Source of the DNA: Pseudomonas sp. GCEP-101
GTDB taxonomy: Bacteria > Pseudomonadota > Gammaproteobacteria > Pseudomonadales > Pseudomonadaceae
DNA length: 64,000 nt
NCBI RefSeq assembly: GCF_025133575.1
Contig: NZ_CP104011.1
Location: forward strand, 3,232,965 to 3,296,964
Direction: 5' to 3'
This document shows positions 19,990 to 29,082 of this stretch, in pieces. The stretch's first letter is position 1. Each line of letters begins with the position of its first letter. The position numbers and the translations under genes were made by a program. A model generated the notes under the pieces. The model made no database searches and was not told where the DNA came from. It saw only the letters and a list, made by a program, of their open reading frames with translations.

Positions 19990-20016
19990 TTGCTGCCTGA
20001 TTCGACATCGTTGGGG

Positions 20017-20039
20017 GCATAACCCGGAACGGGTTATGC
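20017..20039. repeat. Short palindrome after pdxJ (GCATAACCC type)
   Basis: GCATAACCC and GGGTTATGC form a 9-bp stem with loop GGAAC. The same kind of palindrome recurs at 45625-45700. It may serve as a transcript end for pdxJ. Confidence 0.6.
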
Positions 20040-20064
20040 GCCGCGATGGTTGAGGGGGATTGGG

Positions 20065-20132
20065 CGGTTCGCGAGCAAGCTCGCTCCTACAGGGAACCGT
20101 GCTTTTCGTAGGAGCGAGCTTGCTCGCGAACC
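20065..20132. repeat. REP inverted pair
   Basis: A GGTTCGCGAGCAAGCTCGCTC unit (20065-20090) faces its reverse complement (20108-20132). The doublet sits between the convergent pdxJ and cmoB genes. Confidence 0.9.
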
Positions 20133-20141
20133 CGGCACAAG

Positions 20142-21110
20142 CTAAGGCTTGCGCGCCACCAGCGTGGCGCGCAGCGGCGCCGGCAGGCCTTCGACGGTGC
20201 GGCTGTGGTCCTGCGGGTCGAGGAAGTCCGGCAGCGACTGGTAGCGCATCCACTGCGTGGCGCGTTGCTCCTCCACCGAGGTGCGGCTGATATCGACACT
20301 GCGCACGTCGGTGAAGCCCGCGCGGCGCAGCCATAGCTCCAGCGCCGGCACCGACGGCAGGAACCACACGTTGCGCATCTGCGCGTAGCGGTCCTCGGGC
20401 ACCAGCACGGCGTTCACGTCGCCTTCCACCACCAGGGTCTCCAGCACCAGTTCGCCGCCCCGGCGCAGGCAGTCCTTGAGCGCCAGCAGGTGGTCGATGG
20501 GCGAGCGGCGGTGATAGAGCACGCCCATGGAGAACACCGTGTCGAAGCCTTCCAGTTTCTCGGGCAGGTCTTCCAGGGCGAACGGCAGGTGCCAGGCCGG
20601 CAGGGCCGGGAGGTAGCGCTTCATGGCGAGGAACTGGCAGAAGAACAGCCAGTTCGGGTCCACGCCCACCACGCTGCGCGCGCCGGCGCCGAGCATGCGC
20701 CACTGGTAGTAGCCATTGCCGCAGCCGACGTCGAGGACGCGCTTGCCCACCAGGTCGATGTGCGGCGAGACGCGCTGCCATTTCCAGTCCGAGCGCCATT
20801 CGGTGTCGATGTGTACGCCGAACAGGTGGAACGGCCCCTTGCGCCACGGGATCAGCCCTTGCAGGGCGAGGCTGAGCTGGGCACGGGTGTCTTCGTCGCA
20901 GGCGCCTTCCAGGTTGAAGCGTTCGCCCAGTTCGACGGCGGACGCCTGCAGCGGCGGCAGGCGGTCCACCGCTGCCAGCCAGCGTTCCAGGTCGCCATGG
21001 CCATCCTCGACCTTGGCGGCCAGTTGCGCGGGCAGCGAGGCGGCCCAGGATTCCAGTGGCGTGCCGGCCAGTTCAAGGCGCAGGCGGTCGAGGTCGAAGC
21101 GTTCGATCAT
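20142..21110 (-). CDS. cmoB: tRNA U34 carboxymethyltransferase CmoB
   Basis: A 322-residue enzyme that transfers the carboxymethyl group of carboxy-SAM to 5-hydroxyuridine at tRNA wobble position 34, forming cmo5U. It contains [25 protein letters not shown] (about 80-104), the SAM-binding [11 protein letters not shown], and [16 protein letters not shown]. The ATG at 21110 overlaps the cmoA stop by 4 bp and was preferred to a start 11 codons upstream. Confidence 0.95.
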   Translation of the reverse strand: MIERFDLDRLRLELAGTPLESWAASLPAQLAAKVEDGHGDLERWLAAVDRLPPLQASAVELGERFNLEGACDEDTRAQLSLALQGLIPWRKGPFHLFGVHIDTEWRSDWKWQRVSPHIDLVGKRVLDVGCGNGYYQWRMLGAGARSVVGVDPNWLFFCQFLAMKRYLPALPAWHLPFALEDLPEKLEGFDTVFSMGVLYHRRSPIDHLLALKDCLRRGGELVLETLVVEGDVNAVLVPEDRYAQMRNVWFLPSVPALELWLRRAGFTDVRSVDISRTSVEEQRATQWMRYQSLPDFLDPQDHSRTVEGLPAPLRATLVARKP

Positions 21111-21847
21111 GGCAGGGCAATCAGGGAAGCGAAGTTGAGGCACTGGAACCAGGGCACCACCTTGGAGAAACCGGCGGCCAGCAGGCGCTCGCGGTGGGTC
21201 TCCAGGGTGTCGGGGCGCATCACGTTCTCGATGGCGGTGCGTTTCTGGGCGATTTCCAGTTCGCTGTAGCCATTGGCGCGCTTGAAGTCGATATGCAGGT
21301 CGGTGAGCAGCGCGTGCTCCTGCTCATCGGCGAAGCGCAGTTTTTCCGAGAGGATCAGCGCGCCGCCGGGCAGCAGGGCGCTGTGCAGGCGGGTGAGCAG
21401 GCCCAGGCGTTGGTCGGGGGCGATGAACTGCAGGGTGAAGTTCAGCGCGATCAGCGAGCAGGGCTTGAGGTCCAGCGTCAAGATATCCGCCTCGATCAGT
21501 TCGACCGGCAGCAGTTCCTGGTGCATGGCGTCCTGGGCGCGCAGGTACTCGCCGCAGCGCTCGATCATCGGCGCGGAGTTGTCGACGCCGATGACGCGGC
21601 AACCTTCGGTCTTCACATGGCGGCGCAGCGCCTGGGTCACGGCGCCCAGCGAGCAGCCGAGGTCGTAGAGCACGCTGTTGGGCGCGGCAAAACGCGCACC
21701 GAGCACGCCGATGTTCTCGACGATGGTGGGGTAGCCCGGCACGGATCGCTTGATCATGTCCGGGAAGACGCGCACCACGTCCTCGTTGAAGGTGAAGTCG
21801 GGAACCTGGCTTTGCGGCTGGGCGAAGATGCGGTCGGATTCGCTCAC
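21107..21847 (-). CDS. cmoA: Carboxy-S-adenosylmethionine synthase CmoA
   Basis: A 246-residue enzyme that makes carboxy-SAM from SAM and prephenate for CmoB. It shows [20 protein letters not shown] at the N-terminus, the SAM-binding [12 protein letters not shown] and [13 protein letters not shown], and LNFTLQFI. The GTG start at 21847 matches the family N-terminus; the longer upstream reading is not conserved-looking. cmoA precedes and overlaps cmoB. Confidence 0.95.
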   Translation of the reverse strand: MSESDRIFAQPQSQVPDFTFNEDVVRVFPDMIKRSVPGYPTIVENIGVLGARFAAPNSVLYDLGCSLGAVTQALRRHVKTEGCRVIGVDNSAPMIERCGEYLRAQDAMHQELLPVELIEADILTLDLKPCSLIALNFTLQFIAPDQRLGLLTRLHSALLPGGALILSEKLRFADEQEHALLTDLHIDFKRANGYSELEIAQKRTAIENVMRPDTLETHRERLLAAGFSKVVPWFQCLNFASLIALP

Positions 21848-21960
21848 GCTGGATGGGGCCTCGTTGCGCTGAACAGGCAAGCGGGCGCGGCGCGCCCGGT
21901 TTGCCGGGGCGCGCATTGTAGCCGAGGCGCAGGGTGCGCCCAAGCTTCAGCCGATAAGGG

Positions 21961-22533
21961 TCACTTGAGCTGGTCGGAGAAGTACTCGCCAGCGCCCTGC
22001 AGCGGGCCGAGGGGGTTCTTCTTGTCTTCCATGCGGCGGATGTTCGGTTCGCCGTTGCTGGTCTTGTGCACCACCACGTCGTCAATCAGCACGAACACCG
22101 GACGGAACGACCAGCCCTGCACCTGGCGGCGCTTGCGGAAGTTGAAGATGTCCGCCCAGAAGCTGCCCACGCGCTGGCTGTCGGTCTTGTTGAAGTCGAA
22201 GGCATAGCCGATGCAGCGGTCCTTGGCCTGCAGGCAGGTCACCAGGCCGTCGGGCAGGTAGTCGATGGGAATGTTGGGTTGCACGAAGAGCAGGCGCACG
22301 TCGATGAACGACAGCATCTTCGCATTGCCCTGGGACAGCGGATCGAAGCCCAGCGCATAGAGCTGCGACTTGGTGGTCTTGCCGGGATCGACCTGGTTGT
22401 AGCGGCTCTGTGCGTCCTGGTAATCCAGGAAGGGCGATTGCACTTCCGCGCGTTCACTGGGCAGCAGGCTGCCACAGGCCGAGAGGATCAGGCAGGCTCC
22501 CAGCAACAACATCGAGCGACCTACTGCACGCAT
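21961..22533 (-). CDS. Predicted lipoprotein of unknown function
   Basis: A 190-residue protein with a lipoprotein signal: hydrophobic LLLGACLIL then lipobox LSAC, with the acylated cysteine at about 20. The mature part has segments such as PGKTTKSQLYALGFDP and FVLIDDVVVHKTSNGEPNI, suggesting a BamE/SmpA-like fold, but I cannot assign it. It lies 113 bp upstream of cmoA on the same strand. Confidence 0.75.
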   Translation of the reverse strand: MRAVGRSMLLLGACLILSACGSLLPSERAEVQSPFLDYQDAQSRYNQVDPGKTTKSQLYALGFDPLSQGNAKMLSFIDVRLLFVQPNIPIDYLPDGLVTCLQAKDRCIGYAFDFNKTDSQRVGSFWADIFNFRKRRQVQGWSFRPVFVLIDDVVVHKTSNGEPNIRRMEDKKNPLGPLQGAGEYFSDQLK

Positions 22534-22619
22534 GGAGCTCCCCTTTTCCCAGTCTCTTATGATTGATCTATAGCCGATGACAGAGGGCTCTGCCGGACTT
22601 TTCTCACGCCTTCGCAGGG

Positions 22620-23366
22620 CTAGTCAACGGCGATGCCGTAACCCTGCATCAGGGGTTTCCACTGGTCGTTGCGGCGCAGTTCGCGCAGGCCCTCGTCGAG
22701 GTCGTCCAGGCGCTCGCGCACGCCTTCCAGCCGCGGATTGAGCGCGACATACATGGGACGTTTATCGGCGAGCTCGCCGGCGGCTTGAATGCGCCCGGAC
22801 AGCCCGTGGCGGTGCAGGTAGTGCTCGACGATCTGGCTGTCTTCGAGCAGTACGGTGATGCGTCCCAGCAGCAGCTTCTGGATATTGCGCTCGAGGACCT
22901 TCTCGCCGCTGAGCACCTGTACCTGTTCGAGGTTGCTCAGGTGTTCGTCGCGCCAGGCATCGAGCTCCTTGCCGTAGGAGTATCCCTGGGCCAGGCCGAT
23001 GGATTGGCTGCTCAGCGAGGCCGGGCCTTTCCAGGTCCAGGGATTGTCGCTGCGCACGTAGAAACGCATGGTCACCCAGCCGATGGGCTCCTCGCCGATC
23101 AGCAACTGCGCGGACTCCTCGCTGTAGGCGCCGACCACGCCATCCACCAGGCCTTCGCGGGCCATCTGCAGGGCGCGCGGCCAGGGCAGCGGTTCGAAGC
23201 GTGGCGGCTGCGGCAGCACCTGGCCGAGGGCCTCGAGCAGGTAGCCGGGCTTGTCCGGATCGTCCGGGCAGAGGTAGGGGCACCAGTCGTCGCCGGCCAG
23301 GCGCAGGGGTTCGGCGCTGGCCAGCGCCGAACAGAGCAGGAGCAGCGGTGACGCGAGTCGCAGCAT
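22620..23366 (-). CDS. Periplasmic solute-binding protein (SBP family 3 type)
   Basis: A 248-residue protein with a signal peptide (about 1-18, ending ALASA). It then shows the start typical of family 3 amino-acid-binding proteins: PLRLAGDDWCPYLCPDD, KPGYLLEALGQ, and the GLVDGVVGAYSEE segment. No ABC permease or ATPase is adjacent, so it may be a stand-alone sensor-like or orphan binding protein. Two cysteines (WCPYLC) sit in the ligand-facing N-terminal strand. Its 5' end almost abuts the YhhN gene. Confidence 0.75.
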   Translation of the reverse strand: MLRLASPLLLLCSALASAEPLRLAGDDWCPYLCPDDPDKPGYLLEALGQVLPQPPRFEPLPWPRALQMAREGLVDGVVGAYSEESAQLLIGEEPIGWVTMRFYVRSDNPWTWKGPASLSSQSIGLAQGYSYGKELDAWRDEHLSNLEQVQVLSGEKVLERNIQKLLLGRITVLLEDSQIVEHYLHRHGLSGRIQAAGELADKRPMYVALNPRLEGVRERLDDLDEGLRELRRNDQWKPLMQGYGIAVD

Positions 23367-23367
23367 G

Positions 23368-24042
23368 TCAGGCCCGGGAAGTGGTGGGGTCTTCCGAGTA
23401 TGGCAGAGCGATGTGACGGGATGTCACCGAGGCGGCGATACCGAGCTGGCCGAGCCAGTAGGTCAGCATGATGGCGTAGGAGGCGCCGTCGAAGGCGGCG
23501 ACGAAGCGGCTGATGCCGATCATCGCGTCGGAGCTGACGAACAGCAGCGCGCCGAGAGCGGCGCACGCGCGGCTTGCGTTGGCGATGCCGGGTACGCCGA
23601 GGCGAGCGATGGCGCGCCAGAGCATGGCGCTGATGGTCAGGCTGTACAGCGCGATGGGCACGAGCAGCGGGCCCAGGCCGCGGCTGTAGAGCAGGGCGAA
23701 CAGGCCGCCGCCCAGGATGGCTGCGATCAACAGGCCGAGCGGGGCGACGCGGCGGGTATCGCCCAGGTAGCCCGCGAGGTAGGCGAGGTGCGCCAGCAGG
23801 AAGGCGGCAAGGCCGGGCACGAAGGCATTGATCGGCCACTCCAGCAGGATGTCGCCGAGCATCGACAGCACCAGGCCGACGGCAACCCAGCGGCGATAGC
23901 CGTCGGCGGGGCTGCCGAGTATCCACAACAACATGGCCAGCACGGGCAGCGGCTTGCACAGCATGCGCAGGGCAGGCAGGTCGAAGGTGACGGCGAACAG
24001 GTAGGCGGCAGCGCCGATCAGTGCCAAGAGTGCCCAGCGCAT
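23368..24042 (-). CDS. YhhN family membrane protein (lysoplasmalogenase-like)
   Basis: A 224-residue polytopic inner-membrane protein with about seven to eight hydrophobic helices. It shows the YhhN/TMEM86 hallmarks KPLPVLAMLLW, LGDILLEW, FLLAHLAYLAGY and LFVSSDAMIGISRF. Vertebrate TMEM86 members cleave the vinyl-ether bond of lysoplasmalogens; the bacterial activity is not established for this protein. It lies 1 bp upstream of the solute-binding gene on the same strand. Confidence 0.8.
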   Translation of the reverse strand: MRWALLALIGAAAYLFAVTFDLPALRMLCKPLPVLAMLLWILGSPADGYRRWVAVGLVLSMLGDILLEWPINAFVPGLAAFLLAHLAYLAGYLGDTRRVAPLGLLIAAILGGGLFALLYSRGLGPLLVPIALYSLTISAMLWRAIARLGVPGIANASRACAALGALLFVSSDAMIGISRFVAAFDGASYAIMLTYWLGQLGIAASVTSRHIALPYSEDPTTSRA

Positions 24043-24136
24043 GGGGTTCCCTCCCGAGGAAATGAACGCCTACTGTGCCGTAGCGCGGCGCCCCGGCCAC
24101 AGGCCGAAGGCGTCAGGGCGAGGAGCTTATGGCGCC

Positions 24137-24532
24137 TTATTTCACCGCGATGGGGCAGACGAACGTCTTGGCCGGCGGCACTTCTGCCTCCCACGGACGG
24201 CGGTAGGCCAGTTCCAGCGTGTCCTCGCCGGCGGCGCTCACGCGGAAGCGCCAGGTGGATTCGCCGGCGCTGCCGACCAGGCCCACGTCCTCCGGGTTGC
24301 TGTACACCTCGGGGCCGAGCGCGCGCAGCAGACCGTTGGCGGCGTTGCGCAGCTCCCAGCGGAAGCCGGTGGTGGGGTTGCTCGGCAGGATCAGCACCAG
24401 CTCCTGTCCGGTGTGCAGTTTCAGCGGCTTGCAGTCGCTGGCGTCTTCCAGGGTGACCACGGGTTTGCTCTGCCCGGCGCAGCCGGCGAGCAGGGCCAGG
24501 GTGAGGGGCAGCAACGGGCGGTACGACGGCAT
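24137..24532 (-). CDS. icp: Cysteine-peptidase inhibitor of the chagasin family (I42), lipoprotein
   Basis: A 131-residue exported inhibitor of papain-like cysteine peptidases. A lipobox (LLAGC, cysteine about 18) predicts a lipid anchor. All three chagasin loops are visible: NPTTGFRW (BC loop), a glycine-bearing GSAGES region (DE loop), and YRRPWE (FG loop). Length fits the family. As in P. aeruginosa it lies next to the AsrA-type Lon gene. Confidence 0.88.
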   Translation of the reverse strand: MPSYRPLLPLTLALLAGCAGQSKPVVTLEDASDCKPLKLHTGQELVLILPSNPTTGFRWELRNAANGLLRALGPEVYSNPEDVGLVGSAGESTWRFRVSAAGEDTLELAYRRPWEAEVPPAKTFVCPIAVK

Positions 24533-24635
24533 GACGGCTCCTGAGTGGGGACAGGTTGGGGCGCAGGATACCGCAATCGTGGGAGAAGTAGAGGTTTCGC
24601 GGGGCGGGATATGTGGGGGCGGCTGGCGCCAGCCT

Positions 24636-24772
24636 GTAGGCGCGCCCCGTGGGCGCGATCGCGGGCATGGCCCGCTCCTACAAGTTGCCCTCGCAATGTC
24701 GGCTGTCGTAGGAGCGGACTTTGTCCGCGATCAGCGCTGTGCCGTGCGGTTCGCGAGCAAGCTCGCTCCTAC
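24636..24772. repeat. Cluster of three different REP-type modules
   Basis: Three palindromic modules follow each other: GTAGGCGCGCC...GGGCGCGATC joined to GCGGGCATGGCCCGCTCCTAC; then GTAGGAGCGGACTTTGTCCG (from 24708); then GGTTCGCGAGCAAGCTCGC (to 24772). All share outer arms (GTAGGAGCG ... CGCGA) but differ in the stem with compensating changes. Between the same-strand lon2 and icp genes. Confidence 0.85.
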
Positions 24773-24804
24773 AAGGGCAGGAGCGAGCCGATCGGTCGCA
24801 GGGT

Positions 24805-27204
24805 TCAAACCGGGAACAGCACCCTCGCCACATCCCCGAAGCGCCTGGCGAAATGCACCGTCAGGCCTTCCTTCAGGTACTCCGGCAGCTCCTCGAAGTC
24901 GCCACGGTTGGGCTCGGGCAGGATCAGCTCGAAGATCTTCTGCCGGCGCGCCGCGATGACCTTCTCGCGTACTCCGCCAATGGGCAGTACCTGGCCGGTG
25001 AGGGTCAGCTCGCCGGTCATGGCCACGCCCTTTTTCGGTGCCTGGCTGCGCGCCAGCGACAGCAGCGCGCTGGCCATGGTCACGCCGGCGCTGGGGCCGT
25101 CCTTGGGCGTGGCGCCCTCGGGTACGTGGAGGTGCACGAAGGCCTGGTCGAAGAAGGTCGACTCGCCGCCGTACTTCTTCAGGTTCGAGCTGATGTAGCT
25201 GTAGGCGATCTCCGCCGACTCCTTCATCACGTCGCCCAGTTGCCCGGTGAGCTTGAAGCCGCGGTTGAGCGTGTGGATGCGCGTCGCCTCGATGGGCAGG
25301 GTCGCGCCGCCCATGCTGGTCCAGGCAAGCCCGGTGATCACGCCGATCCCCGACAGCACCTGCTCGGTACGGAACACCGGCATGCCCAGGTACTGCTCCA
25401 GGTCCTTGGCGCCGATCTTCACCACCGAGTCCGGGTCTTCCAGCAGCTTCATCACCGACTTGCGCACCAGCTTGCCGAGCACCTTTTCCAGCTGGCGCAC
25501 GCCGGCCTCGCGGGCGTAGCCCTCGATCACCGCGCGCAGGGCGGCGTCGTTGATCGATACCCGATGCTTGGGCACGCCGGCTTTTTCCAGCTGCTTGGGC
25601 CACAGGTGGCGCTTGGCGATGGCCAGCTTCTCCTCGGCGATGTAGCCGGAGAGGCGGATGACTTCCATGCGGTCCAGCAGCGGGCCGGGGATGGAGTCCA
25701 GGGTGTTGGCGGTGCAGACGAACAGCACCTTGGACAGGTCCAGGCGCAGGTCCAGGTAGTGGTCGAGGAACTCCACGTTCTGCTCCGGATCCAGCGTCTC
25801 CAGCAGCGCCGAAGCGGGGTCGCCCTGGTAGCTGCTGCCGAGCTTGTCGATCTCGTCGAGCATGATCACCGGGTTCATCACCTCCACTTCCTTCAGCGCC
25901 TGCACCAGCTTGCCGGGCAGGGCGCCGATGTAGGTGCGGCGGTGGCCCTTGATCTCGGCCTCGTCACGCATGCCGCCGACGCTGAAGCGGTAGAACGGCC
26001 GCCCCAGGCTCTCGGCGATGGACTTGCCGATGCTGGTCTTGCCCACGCCGGGCGGGCCGACCAGGAGCACGATGGAGCCGGCGATCTCGCCCTTGAAGGT
26101 GCCCACCGCGAGGAATTCGAGGATGCGGTCCTTCACGTCTTCCAGGCCGGAATGGTGCCGGTCGAGGACCTTGCGCGCGTGCTTGAGGTCGAGCTTGTCG
26201 ACGCCCATCAGGCCCCACGGCACCGAGGTTGCCCAGTCGAGGTAATTGCGCGTGACGGCATACTCGGGCGAGCCGGTCTCGAGGATCGACAGCTTGTTCA
26301 GCTCCTCGTCGATGCGCTTCTTCGCCTGCTCGGGCAGGGTCTTGCCCTCCAGGCGTGCGCGGAATTCGTCGGAGTCGGCGCTCTTGTCGTCCTTGGTGAT
26401 GCCCAGTTCCTGCTGGATGATCTTCAGCTGTTCCTGCAGGAAGAACTCGCGCTGGCGCTCGCCGATCTTGCGGTTGACCTCGGCGGACAGCTCCTTCTGC
26501 AGCCGCGCGACTTCCACTTCCTTGCGCAGCAGTGGCAGCACCTTCTCCATGCGCTTGAGGATCGGCACGGTATCGAGCACGCCCTGCAGCTCGGAGCCGG
26601 GGGCGGTGGTCAGCGCGGCGGCGAAATCGGTCAGCGGCGACGGGTCGTTGGGGTTGAAGCGGTTGAGGTAGTTCTTCAGCTCTTCGCTGTACAGCGGGTT
26701 GAGCGGCAGCAGCTCCTTGATCGCGTTGATCAGGGCCATGCCGTAGGCCTTCACCTCGTCGCTCGGGTCGCTGGGGGTGTGCGGGTACTCCACCTCCACC
26801 AGGAAGGGCGGGCGATGGCGCTTGATCCAGCCGCGGATGCGCACGCGCGACAGGCCCTGGGCGACGAACTGCAGCTTGCCGCCCTCGCGGCTGGCGTGGT
26901 GCACGCGCACCAGGGTGCCGTGCTCGGGCAGGCTGTCCGGGTCGAAATGGCGCGGGTCTTCCGGCGGGTTCTCCATGAAGAACAGCGCCAGGCTGTGGTG
27001 TTCGGTCTTGGCGACCAGCTCCAGCGTCTCGGCCCACGGCTCCTCGTTGACGATCACCGGCAGCACCTGCGCCGGGAAGAACGGGCGGTTGTGGATCGGG
27101 ATGACGTAGACCGTGGTCGGCAGGTTCTGCCCTGGCAGCACCAGCCCGGTGTTGCTGACCTCTTCGGCGCTATGGATATCGTGAATCTCGTCGTGGTCGC
27201 TCAT
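24805..27204 (-). CDS. asrA: ATP-dependent Lon-family protease, AsrA type
   Basis: A 799-residue LonA-type protease. The N-terminal LAN domain (about 30-230) is followed by a coiled segment ([21 protein letters not shown]). The AAA+ module has Walker [10 protein letters not shown] and Walker [12 protein letters not shown]. The protease domain has the catalytic Ser in DGPSAGVTM and Lys in [12 protein letters not shown]. The ATG at 27204 was chosen; the open frame continues far upstream but enters the neighbouring gene. Its place beside icp matches P. aeruginosa AsrA, a Lon paralogue linked to aminoglycoside and heat-shock responses. A sigma-32-like promoter lies just upstream. Confidence 0.93.
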   Translation of the reverse strand: MSDHDEIHDIHSAEEVSNTGLVLPGQNLPTTVYVIPIHNRPFFPAQVLPVIVNEEPWAETLELVAKTEHHSLALFFMENPPEDPRHFDPDSLPEHGTLVRVHHASREGGKLQFVAQGLSRVRIRGWIKRHRPPFLVEVEYPHTPSDPSDEVKAYGMALINAIKELLPLNPLYSEELKNYLNRFNPNDPSPLTDFAAALTTAPGSELQGVLDTVPILKRMEKVLPLLRKEVEVARLQKELSAEVNRKIGERQREFFLQEQLKIIQQELGITKDDKSADSDEFRARLEGKTLPEQAKKRIDEELNKLSILETGSPEYAVTRNYLDWATSVPWGLMGVDKLDLKHARKVLDRHHSGLEDVKDRILEFLAVGTFKGEIAGSIVLLVGPPGVGKTSIGKSIAESLGRPFYRFSVGGMRDEAEIKGHRRTYIGALPGKLVQALKEVEVMNPVIMLDEIDKLGSSYQGDPASALLETLDPEQNVEFLDHYLDLRLDLSKVLFVCTANTLDSIPGPLLDRMEVIRLSGYIAEEKLAIAKRHLWPKQLEKAGVPKHRVSINDAALRAVIEGYAREAGVRQLEKVLGKLVRKSVMKLLEDPDSVVKIGAKDLEQYLGMPVFRTEQVLSGIGVITGLAWTSMGGATLPIEATRIHTLNRGFKLTGQLGDVMKESAEIAYSYISSNLKKYGGESTFFDQAFVHLHVPEGATPKDGPSAGVTMASALLSLARSQAPKKGVAMTGELTLTGQVLPIGGVREKVIAARRQKIFELILPEPNRGDFEELPEYLKEGLTVHFARRFGDVARVLFPV

Positions 27205-27235
27205 GAGGCACCTGACTGATTGAACATGACAGTCT

Positions 27236-27264
27236 AGATGGGGAAACCGGCGCGGGGTTTCAAT
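27236..27264 (-). promoter_or_regulatory. Sigma-32 (RpoH) type heat-shock promoter of the Lon-like gene
   Basis: On the minus strand, TTGAAA (27263-27258), a 14-nt spacer and CCCCATCT (27243-27236) match the RpoH consensus CTTGAAA-N11-16-CCCCATNT at nearly every position. The -10 ends 31 bp before the start codon. Confidence 0.75.
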
Positions 27265-27317
27265 CCCATTTTTCAGCAATGTGCCTGAAGTTGTTGCGGC
27301 CGGTGTGCCGGCGGAGC

Positions 27318-28121
27318 TCAGGGGCGACGCGGCCGCAGGAAATCGCTGGGCGGCCGGCCGAACTGGCGGCTGAACATCGCGCTGAAGGCGCTGGGCGTGC
27401 TGTAGCCCACGTCCAGCGCCACGCTCAGCACGCTGTCGCCCAGCGCCAGGTGCTCCAGGGCGGCCAGCAGGCGCGCCTGTTGCCGCCATTGGCCGAAGGT
27501 CAGCCCGGTTTCGGCGAAGAACCAGCGTTGCACCGTCTTGCTGTCCACGCTCAGCCGCGCGGCCCACTGGGCGAGGCTCGCGCTGTCGCCGGGCTGCGCC
27601 TGGATGGCCTGGCACAGCGCGCGCAGGCGCGGATGGGCAGGCAGCGGCAGGTGCAACGGCAGCATGGGGTCTTCGCGCAACTCGTCGAGCACCAGGCCGA
27701 GCACGCGGCCGTCGCGGGAGTCCGGCGTAACCTCGCCACTGATCGACAGCGCGGCGAGGATCAGCTCCCGCAGCAGCGGCGACACCGCCAGCACGCAGCA
27801 GTCCGGCGGCAGGTGCGGGGCGCTGCCCGGCTCCACATACAGGGTGCGCACCTGCACTTCCCCGACCATGCGCGTCCAGTGCTCGACGCCGGCGGGTATC
27901 CACAGGCCGCGGTTGTCCGGCACCACCCACTGGCCGCTGGCGCTGCCCACCACCAGCACGCCGCGCACGGCGTAGAGCAGTTGCGCGCGGTGGTGGCTGT
28001 GCGCGGGCACCTGGTGGCCGTCGGGGAAGTCCAGCGCGACCGCCGCCACCGGGCTGGCGGCCCGTTCGTCGCCGTGGTTCTCCAGCGGATGGGGCGGAAT
28101 GTCCTTTTTGCGCATGTGCAT
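27318..28121 (-). CDS. AraC-family regulator with N-terminal cupin
   Basis: A 267-residue regulator. An N-terminal cupin-like sensor (about 25-110) shows HQVPAHSHHRAQLLYAVRG and GLWIPAGVEHW. A C-terminal AraC double helix-turn-helix (about 165-262) contains LSVDSKTVQRWFFAETGLTFGQW and DVGYSTPSAFSAMFSRQFG. The layout resembles NimR-type regulators that control a neighbouring gene. It is divergent from the DUF815 gene. A start two codons later (MRKK) is possible. Confidence 0.85.
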   Translation of the reverse strand: MHMRKKDIPPHPLENHGDERAASPVAAVALDFPDGHQVPAHSHHRAQLLYAVRGVLVVGSASGQWVVPDNRGLWIPAGVEHWTRMVGEVQVRTLYVEPGSAPHLPPDCCVLAVSPLLRELILAALSISGEVTPDSRDGRVLGLVLDELREDPMLPLHLPLPAHPRLRALCQAIQAQPGDSASLAQWAARLSVDSKTVQRWFFAETGLTFGQWRQQARLLAALEHLALGDSVLSVALDVGYSTPSAFSAMFSRQFGRPPSDFLRPRRP

Positions 28122-28187
28122 GCCTGTTTGTCGTTAGACGACCACTTTCGCCCATCGCTAGGCTGCTGAACAGTCCTCCTCTGCCCG

Positions 28188-29078
28188 ATGATCTTCGTCA
28201 TGACCGAGCTTCCCCTGAACGCACTGGCCGCCATCTCCGAACAACTGGCGCGCATCGCCGGCCTGCTCGAACACGCCCTGCCGGCACGCCCCGCGCTGGC
28301 GCTGGAAGAAGGCGCCATCGCCCACCTGTGGGAGTACCGCCAGGGCCAGCCGCGCCTGACGCCGGTGATCGAGCCGGCGCTGATCGCCTTCGACGACCTG
28401 CGCAATGTCGAGCGGCAGAAGGCGCTGATCGAGCAGAACACCCGCCAGTTCGTCTCCGGCCGCCCGGCGAACAACGTCCTGCTGACCGGCGCCCGCGGCA
28501 CCGGCAAGAGCTCGCTGGTGAAGGCCTGCCTGCACGCCTTCCATGCTGAAGGGTTGCGCCTGATCGAAGTGGACAAGGAGCACCTGGCCGACCTGCCGCA
28601 GATCATCGACCTGCTGCGCCATCGCCCGGAGCGCTTCATCCTGTTCTGCGACGACCTGTCCTTCGAGGACGGCGAGACCGGCTACAAGGGCCTGAAAACC
28701 GTACTGGATGGTTCGGTGGCGGGGCAGTCCGGCAACGTGCTGATCTATGCCACGTCCAACCGCCGCCACCTGCTGGCCGAGCGCGCCGAGGACAACCTGT
28801 CCTTCCAGCGCAGCGAGAGCGGCGAACTGCACCCCGGCGAGGCGGTGGAGGAGAAGATCTCGCTCTCCGAGCGCTTCGGCCTGTGGATATCCTTCTATGC
28901 CTTCAGCCAGGAGCAGTACCTGGAGGCGGTCGCCCGCTGGCTGGAATACCACGGCCTGGGCGGCGTGCAGCCGGAGGAGTGGGAGCAAACGGCGATCCGC
29001 TGGGCGACCCATCGCGGGTCGCGGTCCGGGCGGATCGCCGCGCAATTCGCCCGGGATTACGCCGGGCGGCAGCGCTAG
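28188..29078 (+). CDS. DUF815 family AAA ATPase
   Basis: A 296-residue P-loop ATPase of the DUF815 family. Walker A is GARGTGKSS (about 102-110), Walker B RFILFCDDLSF, and a sensor-like LIYATSNRRHL follows. A helical N-terminal part precedes the ATPase core. Family members are conserved in proteobacteria but their role is unclear. An ATG four codons later (MTELPLNAL) is an equally plausible start; neither has a strong ribosome-binding site. It ends 4 bp before the convergent receptor gene. Confidence 0.82.
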   Translation: MIFVMTELPLNALAAISEQLARIAGLLEHALPARPALALEEGAIAHLWEYRQGQPRLTPVIEPALIAFDDLRNVERQKALIEQNTRQFVSGRPANNVLLTGARGTGKSSLVKACLHAFHAEGLRLIEVDKEHLADLPQIIDLLRHRPERFILFCDDLSFEDGETGYKGLKTVLDGSVAGQSGNVLIYATSNRRHLLAERAEDNLSFQRSESGELHPGEAVEEKISLSERFGLWISFYAFSQEQYLEAVARWLEYHGLGGVQPEEWEQTAIRWATHRGSRSGRIAAQFARDYAGRQR

Positions 29079-29082
29079 CACA

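Noticed and set aside
24636..24772. Possible CRISPR array from repeated palindromes
   Set aside because: Repeats are palindromic REP modules in mixed orientation without regular spacers, and there are no cas genes.
27205..28155. Upstream extension of the Lon-like frame by about 317 codons
   Set aside because: The extension runs antisense-in-frame through the AraC gene and past the sigma-32-like promoter; the [10 protein letters not shown] start fits homologs.
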